A stretch of 23,463 bases of DNA from Amanita rubescens (GCA_015039365.1 WION01000705.1:1-23463); one strand, 5' to 3'; numbered from the stretch's first letter, positions 1 to 10,388 are shown. The notes: generated by a model not told the origin, from the sequence alone. Numbers and translations: made by a program.

Positions 1-45
1 GTCCTGGGAAACCTTGTTGAAAATCCATAGATTTGACAAACAAGC

Positions 46-52
46 CTAATTA
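46..52. repeat. Target-site duplication, left copy
   Basis: CTAATTA directly abuts the left terminal inverted repeat. The same seven bases directly follow the right terminal repeat at 4015-4021. Extending by one base on either side breaks the match, so the duplication is exactly 7 bp. Confidence 0.88.
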
Positions 53-68
53 TGGGGGTGGGCAATTC
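53..68. repeat. Terminal inverted repeat, left (16 bp)
   Basis: TGGGGGTGGGCAATTC is a perfect inverted match to 3999-4014. Beyond these 16 bp similarity continues only in broken form: both ends carry GTGAC-type motifs and a TTGACCCA block further in (left about 124-131), but with gaps. Confidence 0.88.
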
Positions 69-86
69 TCGGTACGCGCGGGAAGC

Positions 87-117
87 GTGACATCACGCCT
101 GTGACCGATCGTGTCAC
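87..117. other. Subterminal GTGAC motif cluster, left end of transposon
   Basis: GTGAC occurs at 87-91 and 101-105 and its complement GTCAC at 113-117, within 50 bp of the left terminal repeat. A similar, denser cluster sits at the right end (3954-3989). Repeated short subterminal motifs of this kind are often transposase-binding sites in DNA transposons; that role is inferred here. Confidence 0.5.
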
Positions 118-284
118 AAATCTTGACCCACTCGAGAATTGTGATTTCCTGGCCTCTACTACCTCAGATAGCATGACACAAAGTACCATATAAGTAAAAT
201 TAGTTATAAACAGCATATATATGAGATATATAAGTGTAGTATATGACATGGGAGCCTGTACTGACACCATTATGCTGTCACTCC

Positions 285-3200
285 TCAATCATATCTTCGG
301 GGCCATTCATTATTATCATCACCTTCAATTCCTGTGATATCAGTCACCTCTTCTTCCTCTTCACTTGGGTCCTCCTGTTCTCCAAAAGGCTTCCATTTGT
401 TTTCATGACATAAATCAATGGCTGTCTGAAGTGCTAGCCTCAGATCTGCAACCTTGTCTCTTTGTGTCATGTTTACCATGTTTGGGGCACCTGCTGTCTT
501 GAAGGCACTAAAACTGATCCTTCAATTTCTTTCCAGTGAGTTTAACAACAGCCTCTCTATCCATAATGAGCTCAATACCAGCAATCCTTGCAGCATTTTC
601 TTGTTTCTTGTCTTGCCTTGCCTTTCTAGCCCCCAGCTTTTGAGCTATTCTGGCCTCAGCATGCCTCAATAATTTCAAACTTCCATTTTTTTATCAACCA
701 CCCTGAACTTTCTGGCTTCCTGATGCAGAAATTTGTAGTCTTCACTGGTGTTGAATTTTGCATCCATGAATGCTTGAGTTTCATTGCGATGGAACATTGC
801 CTGGGCATTGTAATGAAGCACAGTTAGCTGAGGTTGTCTTCTCATCAAACACTCTGAATGATCCAAGTGCTCCTTCATTGGCATCATTTGTGGTTGGGAG
901 CCATGCTAGATCTTTCTCCTCTGCAGTTGCTTCATCAATTAAGCCCCCAGGGGTAAACTCAGAAGTGAACGCTTCCATCCCTTTGCAGCTCCTTTGAAAA
1001 ATCTAACAAGTAATTCTTTGAGGTGAGGGAGCTTTGATTCCATATCCTGTATGGCTGTAACTACATCAGGAGAGTGCCAGGGCAGTCCATCTAATGCACC
1101 CTGTCTCATGTGACACATCTTTTCCAATCAAAAGCCCTGGGTTCCTGATGACAGACTTCATATGCTCATATACTGTTTGATGGAATGGACCCATATCCAA
1201 GCATGTTTTTCTGATGGCTACGAATGGCACCCATGTATGGATTGCCTACTGATTGCGCATATAAGGCCAGGACAGCAAGTTCTGTCAAGGTTGCATGGCA
1301 TTGCAGAGCATCCCATAATTCTTTTCCATATGACTAAGCGACTATTACTTTTGTTGTCCTTTATGAAAGTCAGATATCTTAATATTGATTCATGATGCAA
1401 CAGCAAGACACCAGCAGCATCACAATGTGACTGGAAACGTGTATTTGATTGTATCAGGAAAAGTAAATTCAGTCTTGATATGTTTTTCCCACCAAAAACG
1501 AAATACATTATGATGGCCTTTTTTATCATCCTTGTGATTGAGCACAGCACCAGCTATTGTGGTAGCTTTCACTCCACCCCTTGCTGTCATCTCAAAAGCA
1601 CCGCTGTTGTGCAGGAGTCATGTCGATCTTATCAGAAGCCTCTTTCAATACAGCTGCATTATCCCTATTGGCATACAACACTGGTGGCTCATTTTTGCTC
1701 TCTTCCCACCATGCAGCCATTTCAGTATATCCTGCCTTGACAGTATTAGATCCTTGTGACAACCACAACCAGCCCAGATGAAAAGCTTTAGAGTTCTTTT
1801 CTCCAGTATCTGAGAATGTTTCATAGGCCTCTTTCCCCAATTCAACAACTATTGTTTCAGCCATTTTAGCTACTCTTTCTTTCTGCTCATCCTCTGACAG
1901 AGCACCCCATTTGTCTGGACCACCATAATTTTCAATCATTTCCTTGTGTGCATCAAGGAATTTTGGTAGGAGCTCTGCATTTGAGGAGTCAAGAACAACA
2001 TCTTCTCCTAATTTTTGGTACATTGCATCAATTTTTTTCTTTTCTAATACCATAACATCCTTCTTTTCTTTTGCACAGTGATCTGTCATCATACCTGCAA
2101 GCTTTGCAAATAAATCAACTGTACGAGCAAGCTGGCCATATCTCTTTCCCAAAGGGGACTGGTTAAACACATTAGTGATTGTTTCTAGAGTTTTTTCCCA
2201 GTCCTTGATTGACTGTTCACTTGTTCCATCAAGTGATGGCATGACCCCAAGAAAACGAGTGACTTGTTTTTGAGTATCATCAGTGCCATTATAATCCTCT
2301 GCCTTCAAATTTACATGACGAGAGTTGTAGTTGATATTACGATGGCCTGTACCATCAGCACTAAATGTCATAGCTAAGGCCCAATTAGAAGTGTAACCAT
2401 TATTTAATTGACAAGAAACTGACACTTTGCATTAGACATCTCCAATCCAAGTTGAACTTGAGAAGCAACCAGCCCCTCAACAAGTGCACGCGATACTGTT
2501 CTCCTGCTAGGTGATCCAATTGCTGTGATCCCTGCAGTTTTTAAGACAGCAATGATAACCTCTCCAATATAACCTGCTGAGCACCCAGCCTTTGTAAGAA
2601 GACGAATAAGGTTTCTTGTATCTTCTGTGTAAACACCTTTCTTCATTAGTTTGTGCACTGACCTCTGTTTGAGGACTGCCTCTTTTGCTTTTACTACTGC
2701 CCTCTCTGTCTTTAATGCTGCAATCTGACAGTGTCCCTTAAGCCTATACACCTGCCTCTTGTATTTTGAAAGCTCCTTTTTTACTTCCTTTAGCTCATGA
2801 CTGGATTTTGCTTGTGTAATGGAGCGTGCCAAACATAAGGAAAGATCACTTCTTAATCCTGCATTTTCCTTCTCAAACCTGATTAAGGAGTCCACAGCAT
2901 GTTTGGCACTAGATAAGGTATCCTTGTGCCTTTTGGAGCTTTCCAGACCTGCTGACCTCAAGATATCAATCTGCTCTTGCAATGACTCCTTCTTCTTTTT
3001 GCTACGCTGTACAGAGCGTCTTGCAACACGAAGCTCTGAATAAAACCCTTCAGACCTTCCTTTCTCTTTCTTCCACCTTTCCTCTAGTTCAGCAACCTTT
3101 TGTTTCTCCTTTTTAATGCAGCATCAAGATCTGCAACTTTATTTCTCTCCTCCATGAGCAAATCATTTAAACCCTCTATTTTCTCCAATGCATCCCTGTA

Positions 3201-3320
3201 TTGTCCTCTCAACTCATTCAGGGACTGTTCTAAGCTATCCTGATCATTGACAGCCTTTGCCATTGGTCTGGCAATGGCTAAGGTTTGCTGCCTTGCTATC
3301 TTTGATGCTTTAGGAGGCAT
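285..3320 (-). pseudogene. Transposase-like protein, broken by frameshifts and stops
   Basis: Reading begins at ATG 3320-3318 with a coiled-coil N-terminus (start MPPKASKIARQQTLAIAR) and runs leftward to a stop at 285-287 (end NEWPRRYD). A one-base loss in the T-run at 3110-3114 shifts the frame. The next coding part (to 2424) is Lys/Glu-rich coiled coil followed by a helical block ending GLEMSNAK. A 50-nt intron at 2374-2423 (GTCAGT...CTTAG) then joins it to MTFSADGTGHRNINYNSRHV. Further damage: frameshifts near 1601-1606, 1448-1454, 1337 and 856, stops near 1285, 1247, 1065 and 1004, and an extra base in the run at 510-513. The SADGTG aspartate and a later NDANEGALGSFR glutamate look like parts of an RNase H-fold DDE site, which is an inference. 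This belongs to a protein type I associate with many agaricomycete genomes, but I cannot name its superfamily. Confidence 0.78.
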
Positions 3321-3500
3321 GATGATTTTTGATGTAGCTCTGTCATATTATGATAATTATATGCTAACCTTGCATTGGAATGACTCTTACAGGTGTCTAA
3401 AACAGTGAGGGGGATGGTGGTAAGAGGAAGAGTTGGCTTGACATGCTGGAGCCTTGTGTTGTGCCTTCAGGCCATGTTGTGACATGCTGTGACATGCAAG

Positions 3501-3783
3501 AAGCTTGAAAGGAATAGAACTCACTCACATGACCTCGGATCAGCTTGGTGTAAGGGGAGAAGTTGCACTGTTTTCTATGCCCTACAATTCCTACTGACCA
3601 GAATTTTGAAATTCCCTTCCTAATACCCAGAAATGCACATCAAAACCCTTATTTGAGGCAATGTGGGGGGAATTTTAAAAATCTGTTCAGTAGGAATTGT
3701 AGAGCATGAAAAATAATACAACTTTTGCTATTCCACCAAACTGATCTGATGCAATGCAAGCAAGTTCTATTGCTTGCAATCTT
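3501..3783. repeat. 116-bp imperfect inverted repeat with 51-bp loop
   Basis: Arm 3501-3616 aligns without gaps to the reverse complement of arm 3668-3783. By hand count 90 of 116 positions match (about 78%), and most mismatches are transitions. The longest perfect block is 16 bp (CTACAATTCCTACTGA at 3582-3597 against 3687-3702). The spacer is 3617-3667. It lies between the start codon of the transposase-like gene and the right end of the element, where its promoter should be. It could be a nested foldback or MITE-type element, or an ancient palindrome of the host transposon. No clear target duplication was recognised around it. Confidence 0.8.
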
Positions 3784-3953
3784 GAGCCCTGAATTTGGCA
3801 GGCAATATGCTCATTGTCACATCTCCACAATATATACTTTATTCTCGATGGTATGTGGTCTAAGATACATCATATATAATCCTATTTGCACCCTAATATG
3901 AGCCAACAGTTTGTTGTGTAGTGTGCAAGGCCTCTGGGTCAATGATTCTGGGT

Positions 3954-3989
3954 GTCACACAGGCGTCACATGGCTGTGACCCATGTCAC
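3954..3989. other. Subterminal GTGAC motif cluster, right end of transposon
   Basis: GTCAC occurs at 3954-3958, 3965-3969 and 3985-3989 and GTGAC at 3976-3980. Four copies in 36 bp lie just inside the right terminal repeat, mirroring the left cluster. Two further GTGACATGC copies lie at about 3479-3487 and 3489-3497. Function as transposase-binding sites is an inference. Confidence 0.5.
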
Positions 3990-3998
3990 ACGTATACG

Positions 3999-4014
3999 GA
4001 ATTGCCCACCCCCA
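3999..4014. repeat. Terminal inverted repeat, right (16 bp)
   Basis: GAATTGCCCACCCCCA is the exact reverse complement of 53-68 and ends where the target-site duplication begins. Confidence 0.88.
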
Positions 4015-4021
4015 CTAATTA
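4015..4021. repeat. Target-site duplication, right copy
   Basis: CTAATTA immediately follows the right terminal repeat and is identical to the bases at 46-52. A perfect duplication implies that the insertion is not extremely old, although the internal gene is heavily damaged. Confidence 0.88.
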
Positions 4022-4666
4022 CGATCAACTGTATAGTTCTATCACGCATTCTCCCACGCTATCTCTACCAAAAAACCAGCATGGAGAACGATCAGGTTTG
4101 TGGTATCAGGCCTTCCAGAGATGTGTGCTAACATTTCCCATTCATCAGGGTATTCTCGTCGACCTTTACGTCCCCCGCAAATGTGCAGCCACTAGTGCGT
4201 GCTTCCTGGCATCTGATTGGATATTTGTTTGATCAAAGTCAATACGCATACAGACCGACTCATCACTTCAAAAGACCATGCATCAGTACAAATTAGCATC
4301 GCCGATGTAGGAGCAGACGGCCGTGCGTTGCCAACATCAACGACGTTCGCAGTATGTGGGCAAGTCAGGTCGCAAGGAGAGAGCGACGACAGTCTGAATC
4401 GACTTGCGACTCGGGCAGGACGTGAGTGTACTGGAATAGCTGTATGCGTGCTGAGCTTATCATACCTGCAGTGCTACGAAACGTGTGGTCGTACCAAAAG
4501 TGAACTCGCCTGTAATGTAGTAGCACGTGATATAATCAGACAGCTGCGGTGGTCTATGACTCTCTCTACTACCCTTGACCTAACACTTTCAACCACCTCT
4601 GTACGTCTCTTCCAGCGCCGTTCGAGTCTCCTTTACAGTTCCATCACCGGAATATAGTCAGATTCC
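4022..4666. other. Gene-poor interval, probable promoter and 5' UTR of the TBC gene
   Basis: No convincing coding region is seen here. A 146-codon plus-strand open frame at 4217-4657 has no recognisable domain and is most likely chance. Pyrimidine-rich stretches at about 4557-4600 and 4605-4640, just before the ATG at 4667, resemble the CT-rich tracts that often mark transcription starts in fungi. The transposon ends at the left border, so the upstream regulatory region of the TBC gene may have been displaced or shortened by the insertion. Confidence 0.4.
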
Positions 4667-7600
4667 ATGGTTGAGATTAAATACGTTGACTCAGCTGAGA
4701 GCCCCGTCCCAGACGAGCACAAGCACAGACTAATCTACACCAAATCCAAAGTCTACGTTAATCCAACTGCGTATGCTAGAGACAACATACCTGGTTTCGT
4801 GGCTTTGGTGAAGCGCGTTAGTCGATAGATGCAGTAGTTCTTCCGTTGTTCCTTATTTGTTTTGTTACAGGAGGCCATAAATCCAACATATCTGCTAGCC
4901 TGGATACCAGAATCGTTATTGAATGAGCGAGGTTCGTCAGAACGAGATAAGTTTGTCCGTGTAGAAGAAAGAGCTGCTCAGACCCAAGAAGAGGAAGACG
5001 AAGGTGTGTTATACCCTGCTTCCGTGGTACAACAACAACTGACAGCTGTGTAAAGACGTTGTCCTCGTCGATTTGCCAGCAAAGAGGCCTGAATCTTATG
5101 CCTTTTCAGTGCCCTTGACATCCATCTACTCGTTCATAGTACACCCTCCTAGTCTTTCATCTTGGTGTGAGTATCTAAGCAGTCTTTCTTTCGTAGCATT
5201 CATCATGTCTCCATAGATGGAACCATAGGGATCAATCTAATCAACGGAGAGACGCTCCCTACACTTCACTTTCACGATGATGAGTCCCTATCAATCCCGG
5301 TTCCACTTTCTCCTCCGCCGTCAGGTAGCGGTCTAACCTATCCCCCTCCACCACCGCCTGGCGCGTCATCGCACGTACCAAGGTCTAATGCATCATGGGG
5401 CGGTGAAGATCTGTTGTCGCGTCTTCGATCTTATGCTCATATACTGCGCTCTACCTTACAACCTTCCTTGTTCCTTGTGGATCCTTCTCGTGCTGACACT
5501 GAAGCACACACAACGCAAATTTTCCCCGATGACGCTGTCGACGACATCCTTGCACAGTCTACTTTCCGTGGTTCCCATTCTCCTGTGCCACCCCATAGAC
5601 GACCGAGACCATTGTCTGGCACATCATCGAACCCTTATTCCCACCGAGCGTCTGTGCTCCATCGGTCGCTCGGAAATATAGGTGTGGATCCTCGAGCATC
5701 GTCGCAGGCACGAATGGCACTTCTTCAATCGTTTTCGAGCATCACGCGTGCAACCAGACATGCGGCGCAGAATATTCTGTCGCATCCTTTGGCTAAACCG
5801 ATAGTTCCGCATCTTCCTGACCCTGTCAAGAGTCTCGTAAATGCTAATGGTGAATGGGACTGGGGAAGCTGGGTAGAAAAGGGAGGCGTAGGAGAGTTTG
5901 AAAGTGCCCGTGTGTACTTGGCCAAGTGGGCAAGAGTCGTGGCAGAAGAGGGAGAGCGCGCTCGCCGGCAGGAAGCCCAGGCATATCTCTCGTCGTCAAC
6001 AGGTGTGACAGAGGAAGATTCCTCGTTGGGAATTTTCGAGCTTTTACACTCGACATCCAATTTACCTGCTCCCCGGACATCGCGCGATCCGGATCGGCCT
6101 ATAGATTCAAAGACATGGTCGAGCTTCTTTGCCGAAAATGGACATCCAGTCATAGGGGTAGAAGAAATGAAGCGAGAGGTATTCAGGCGCGGTGTGAGTC
6201 CAAATGGCAAACTACGATCTCAAGTGTGGCCATTCTTACTGGGAGTGTTTGATTGGGAGACGACGGCTGATGAGCGGGAGCAAATATGGTCAGAGAAGAA
6301 GTATGGCTTCGTTTGATCATCTCTCTGGTTGTCACTGACTGATTTCCAGGAAGGAGTATCAGAGGCTAAAAAGCGAGTGGTGTGGTGTCCCAGAAGTTTT
6401 CGATCGGCCGGATGTCATAGAAGAACGCCATCGTATAGATGTCGACTGCCGTCGGACAGACAGAAACCATCCATTGTTCACCATCCCAGATCCCAGCACC
6501 GATGCCAACGTTGATAAAGAGGCCGTTAAACGTTTCACGACGATATCCCCAGATCTGAGCGATATCGGTGCTCAGTCGCCTAGCAATGAGCACATCGATC
6601 GATTAGCGACTATCTTATTGACATATAACTTTTACGAAAAAGAACTTGGTTAGAAGCTATTCCGTTTTGGTCCTTAATTCTAACTAACTAGCGGAATAGG
6701 TTACGTCCAGGGCATGTCGGATCTCTGCGCGCCACTTTACGTCGTTATGGAGGGAGACGAAGAGATGACATTTTGGTGTTTCGTGGACTTCATGGATCGA
6801 ATGGTAATCACCTGTTATCTCCAATGCATAGTACTGATAAGAACGCAGAAACAGAACTTTTTACGAGATCAGAGTGGAATGAAGAAACAACTGTCTTCAT
6901 TGCAACAGTTGATCAATATTATGGACCCTGAATTGTACAGACATTTTGGTTAGCTTCATTATTGTGAAATGAATCCACTAATTCATTCATTGTCCGCAGA
7001 GAAAACAGACGGTCTCAATCTGTTCTTTTGTTTTCGGTATGCATTTGATTAATGATAATGGATTCTAACTCACATCGTGCAGCTGGATTCTTATTGCATT
7101 TAAACGGGAATTTCCCTTTGAAGACGTACTCCGTCTTTGGGAAGTCCTGTGGACGAGTTATTATAGCAATAATTTCGTTCTGTTCGTCGCCTTGGCTATC
7201 CTGGAATCACATCGTGACGTCATCTTACGATACCTTGTCGAGGTAATTCTATGGTCCTACAGTTTTCCAGAAGTCTAATCTTATAACATGCTAGTTCGAT
7301 GAGATTCTCAAAGCATGTATTATTTGCTTCTGTCCCATGCCCTTGGACTAACAAATACTTCACTTGCAGTACTGCAATGAACTCAGTATGACGATCGAGC
7401 TAGATTCCACACTAGCTCAAGCAGAAGTGCTATTCCTCTCGTTTTCCCAACTGGTAGCAGACATTGATCGTAAGGCGGAGGAAGCCCGTGGGACAAGGGG
7501 AAGCGGTCTGCGCAACCGCACCACAGGGAACCCATCAGAACGGGCAACGCTCGGCATTCCTACACTTTCAGGGGATCTAAGGGACCTGCTCAGAAAGTAG
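4667..7600 (+). CDS. GYP7: Gyp7-like TBC-domain Rab GTPase-activating protein
   Basis: TBC proteins of the Gyp7/TBC1D15 type speed GTP hydrolysis on Rab GTPases such as Ypt7 in vacuolar and endosomal traffic. Eleven exons give 808 aa: 4667-4816, 4871-5003, 5056-5166, 5217-6300, 6350-6648, 6700-6803, 6849-6948, 7000-7036, 7083-7242, 7295-7312 and 7370-7600. The N-terminus holds the Gyp7-type block KVYVNPTAYARDNIPGF (28-44), followed by a low-complexity linker. The TBC domain spans about 457-735 and opens with GVSPNGKLRSQVWPFLLGVF. Both catalytic fingers are present: the arginine finger R528 in IDVDCRRT (522-529) and the glutamine finger Q596 in YVQGM (594-598). Exon 10 is only 18 nt, and the intron after it (7313-7369) needs a GC donor. 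The start at 4667 fits the short N-terminus of the family. The specific Rab target is inferred. Confidence 0.9.
7313..7369 (+). other. Probable GC-AG intron in the TBC gene
   Basis: The only in-frame way to join FDEILK (exon 10, 7295-7312) to YCNELSMTIELD (exon 11) is a 57-nt intron that begins GCATGT and ends TTGCAG. The nearby GT (7317-7318) gives an early stop after joining. The joined product keeps the expected family sequence without gap or insertion. Confidence 0.75.
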
Positions 7601-7648
7601 CATTTACAATAGAATAGATCAGGTGGCAACTGTACATTATTTGTACCC

Positions 7649-8489
7649 ATGATTAGTTACGTAAATGGAATGGCCAACCTCACCATCCTGAGGACATACG
7701 CTTTGCGCGGCCCAGAGAGTTTGCCCAAGTCTATACTTTATAGCCACACAGAATCTACACTCGTTATCTTCGATGCCTACCCAAAATCCATCTTTCATTT
7801 CCTTGTCCTTCCTCGAGTTCGAGACCCGTTTACCGCCCAGGATCTGGCAGACCTGCGTAGCCTCAGTCAGAAGGACGAAACGCTTGCCAAGGAAGTTATA
7901 CAAGAATTAGCAACCGCCGCGGAGTCGCTTAAGAAAGATATCGAAGAGGAAATGATCAAGCGGTATAGTTTCAAATGGAATATATGGACAGGTTTTCATG
8001 GTGCACCGTCCATGACGTGCGTGCTTCTGATGCAGTGTGTACTCGGAGACTCTACTTAATTGACAAACATGGAATCTAGACACTTGCACCTGCACGTCCT
8101 ATCCGCTGATTTGTGCTCTGAAAAGATGAAAAACAAGAAACATTACAACTCATTTCATCCCGAGCTTGGATTTTTTCTTGACATCGACACCGTGACATCC
8201 TGGTTTGACGCAACACCGTCGTTTCGAAAATCGGTGGGATACCGTATCCTCTACCATAAATGATCATACTAAGATCGATTAGATGGTGAACACTAGTCAT
8301 GCGACTTATGAAAAGATATTGAAAGAGCCCCTGTCTTGCTTTCATTGCGGCGCGTCAATGAAGAACATGCCTTCTCTAAAAGAGCATTTGCAGAAAGAGT
8401 GGGAAACTATGGCAAGCCAAGAGAAATTGAATCTTCAGAGACGAGAGTCTAGTTCATCGCAAAAAGTGGAGGCCAAGACTGACATATAG
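7649..8489 (+). CDS. HNT3: Aprataxin-like HIT domain protein with C-terminal zinc finger
   Basis: Aprataxins remove AMP from 5'-adenylated DNA ends left by failed ligation and act in nuclear DNA repair. Three exons (7649-8016, 8080-8233, 8283-8489) give 242 aa. The HIT region includes SHTESTLVIFDAYPKSIFHF-type sequence near residues 32-51 and the histidine triad H124-L-H126-L-H128; by family knowledge the middle histidine is the nucleophile. KNKKHYNSFHPE follows it, as in other aprataxins. The C-terminal finger has C193, C196, H209 and E213, the C2HE ligand arrangement known from fission yeast aprataxin. The FHA domain of animal aprataxins is absent, as usual in fungi. A second in-frame Met at 7670 (MANLTILRTYA) may be the real start, because it matches the usual family N-terminus better. 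The gene starts 48 bp after the TBC stop codon. Confidence 0.92.
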
Positions 8490-8556
8490 TAATAAACACG
8501 TCTAATTCTACCCCATTCAACCGAGCCGCCTTTTGATTTCTGCCATTTCACATAGC

Positions 8557-10319
8557 TTAGACCGAGAGAATTCTGCCCTCAGCTTCTACTTTTCCTGCCT
8601 CTGTGCTAGCTTTTAACCTTGCTTCGCGGGTGCGTTCGCTGGCTTCGCGAATGGACCAAGTGAGCTCGTATGTCCTGACAGCGTCTGAAGGCAAAAGTTG
8701 TTAATATCGAACATGACTGCAAGGAGAGTGACTAACCGTCGTAGGAGCTAAGAATTTGAGCTGCTTCAGGGTCCTCTTCTATGTCTTCAACAACATCAAT
8801 AAGGTTTGACACCTCGGAGAAGAAAGGATCGTCGTCAGGGAAGTTGTAAGTGTGTTCGTGGTCGTCTCCTGGCCTGCGAACATAGAGAACAGGTAACACG
8901 TATGGATTCACCAACCTGGATTGATGACAAGGTTAGTTGGCAGTATTTCACTGTAACGTGTTCTACTAACTTGAGCGAGTATCCATCAGCAAAAACTTCA
9001 AATTCACAACTATAGTTTGTGCCCTGTAAGGCAACAACGTGAGTGAAGCTACCAACGGCACCGCTGTCATATTTCCTATATAATATTTTCAGGAACACGC
9101 ATTTGCAGCCAGTGAGACCGACAGTACCAAGTGGCAGTCGTAACGCGGGGAATACGGTTTTCGGGAGTGATTTGACTTTCGTCAACCTGCAGCTTGGACA
9201 ATTGGCCTGCATTTTCGTCCCACTCAAGAGAATGAGCCTGGACGCTGGTGTAATCAACTTCACCACCGAAATAACGGGAGAGATCGCAGAAATGGGTTCC
9301 CTGCTCTATAATTGGACCAGCACTACTCGGGGTTAATTCATTGGACTCGTATTGGACGCGCAGCTACCCACCTTTTTGCCTTGTTCCACCAATCTGGCTT
9401 GGCGATACTTTCGTATGCACAAGCGTAACGGGCGATGGTTGCCATGACTACCAAATTGTTATCATTGATAATCTGCTTCATCATCTGGACTGCCTTGAGG
9501 TACCGAAGCATGTATCTGGCCCAAAATAAGACGCAAGACATGCGCAGGCACAGACAAGACAGACCCAACAGAACAAATTGTTTTACTGTCGTGAATCATC
9601 TTGGCAATTTCATAGCCTTCCTGAATTTCATGAGAAGGACCAGTTGCGATTGGTTTTTCGACGAATATAGCGACTCCGGGAAAATGTTTAAGAATTTGTA
9701 CTTCTATGTCACGGCCAGGTTGCAAAGATCCGCGGAACATGGGTGGGCTGCCAATGACAATGACCCTGGGACGTTCGGCGGGGGTCATGTTTTTGACGAA
9801 TTCATCAAAGGTCTTATAGACACGAGTGTCCTGGTACGCAGAGACGACGAAAGAATCGCACTTTTTCTGCAGGACGGCTGTCGCCCGTTCGGTTGCGGGA
9901 TCTACTAAGGCCACAACTTTAAGACGACGGCCAAGTTTGCTGGAAGAAAAAAGAAAGTTGTAGATCTGTCAATCACACATGGGCGAGCTTACTGTTCGAA
10001 GCGGAAGGAATGATTCCAGGGACCTTCGTCCGATCCTACGCGGGAGTATTAGCATTACCTGCACAGGTAGGAAGCAAGTTAAAAAAAAAGACCAAACATG
10101 ATGTTCCCTGCGCCGATAAAGACGACGTTGAAGTTGTCGGAGCCACCGACGTGGCTCACTCTAAGGGCGAGATGAGAAGGCGAAGAAATAGGCAAAGAGA
10201 GCATACTTGTCCATGGGGACGAGCCTCCATGGATCGATAGAAGGGCGACGGGAGGAAAGACCGGAGCCACGTCTATCAGATAGCCTACGCTCGACCAGGG
10301 AAGGTTTGCGACTGGACAT
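8557..10319 (-). CDS. Gfo/Idh/MocA family NAD(P)-dependent oxidoreductase
   Basis: Nine exons, listed in transcript order: 10207-10319, 10093-10160, 9993-10035, 9565-9939, 9372-9515, 9128-9325, 8971-9075, 8737-8915 and 8557-8684. They give 450 aa. The N-terminal Rossmann fold has the nucleotide-binding run VVFIGAGNIMFG, with GxGxxxxG at 54-61. The family hallmark EKP is at 169-171 (FVEKPIATG). A second conserved block, GPIIEQGTHFCDLSRYFGG, begins at about 251, and H259 and D262 are candidates for active-site residues. A Ser/Arg-rich 40-residue leader precedes the fold. The start at 10319 has a good context (CCACCATG). Substrate cannot be told from sequence; family members oxidise sugars, inositols or related polyols. 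It converges on the aprataxin gene with 67 bp between stop codons. Confidence 0.9.
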
Positions 10320-10388
10320 GGTGGAGATGTGGAGAAAGATAGCGATGAAATGATATCACGTTAAATATCTAAGGTGACACCGTCACGT

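Larger units (their letters stand above)
53..4014. mobile_element. Decayed DNA transposon, superfamily not identified
   Basis: The 3,962-bp element starts with TGGGGGTGGGCAATTC at 53-68 and ends with its exact reverse complement at 3999-4014. It is flanked by perfect 7-bp direct repeats, CTAATTA, at 46-52 and 4015-4021, which is what a cut-and-paste insertion leaves. Inside are one degenerate minus-strand transposase-like gene (3320 down to 285), clustered GTGAC/GTCAC motifs next to both termini, and a large inverted repeat at 3501-3783. Multiple frameshifts and stops suggest this copy is inactive. I see none of the zinc-binding cysteine clusters expected of KDZ elements and no signature that clearly matches hAT, Mutator, CACTA or P elements. 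The boundaries are seen directly; the statement that it is a transposon is a strong inference from TIR plus TSD plus coding content. Confidence 0.88.

Noticed and set aside
53..4014. Assignment of the element to the KDZ (Kyakuja-Dileera-Zisupton) group
   Set aside because: KDZ elements are common in mushrooms, but I see no cysteine-cluster domains and the target duplication is 7 bp. The evidence is not enough for this name.
3921..4232. 103-codon open frame crossing the right transposon end
   Set aside because: It runs through the subterminal motifs, the terminal repeat and the target duplication, so it is a chance frame across the insertion boundary.
4217..4657. 146-codon plus-strand open frame between the transposon and the TBC gene
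   Set aside because: No family resemblance and no support as an upstream exon of the TBC gene; composition looks non-coding.
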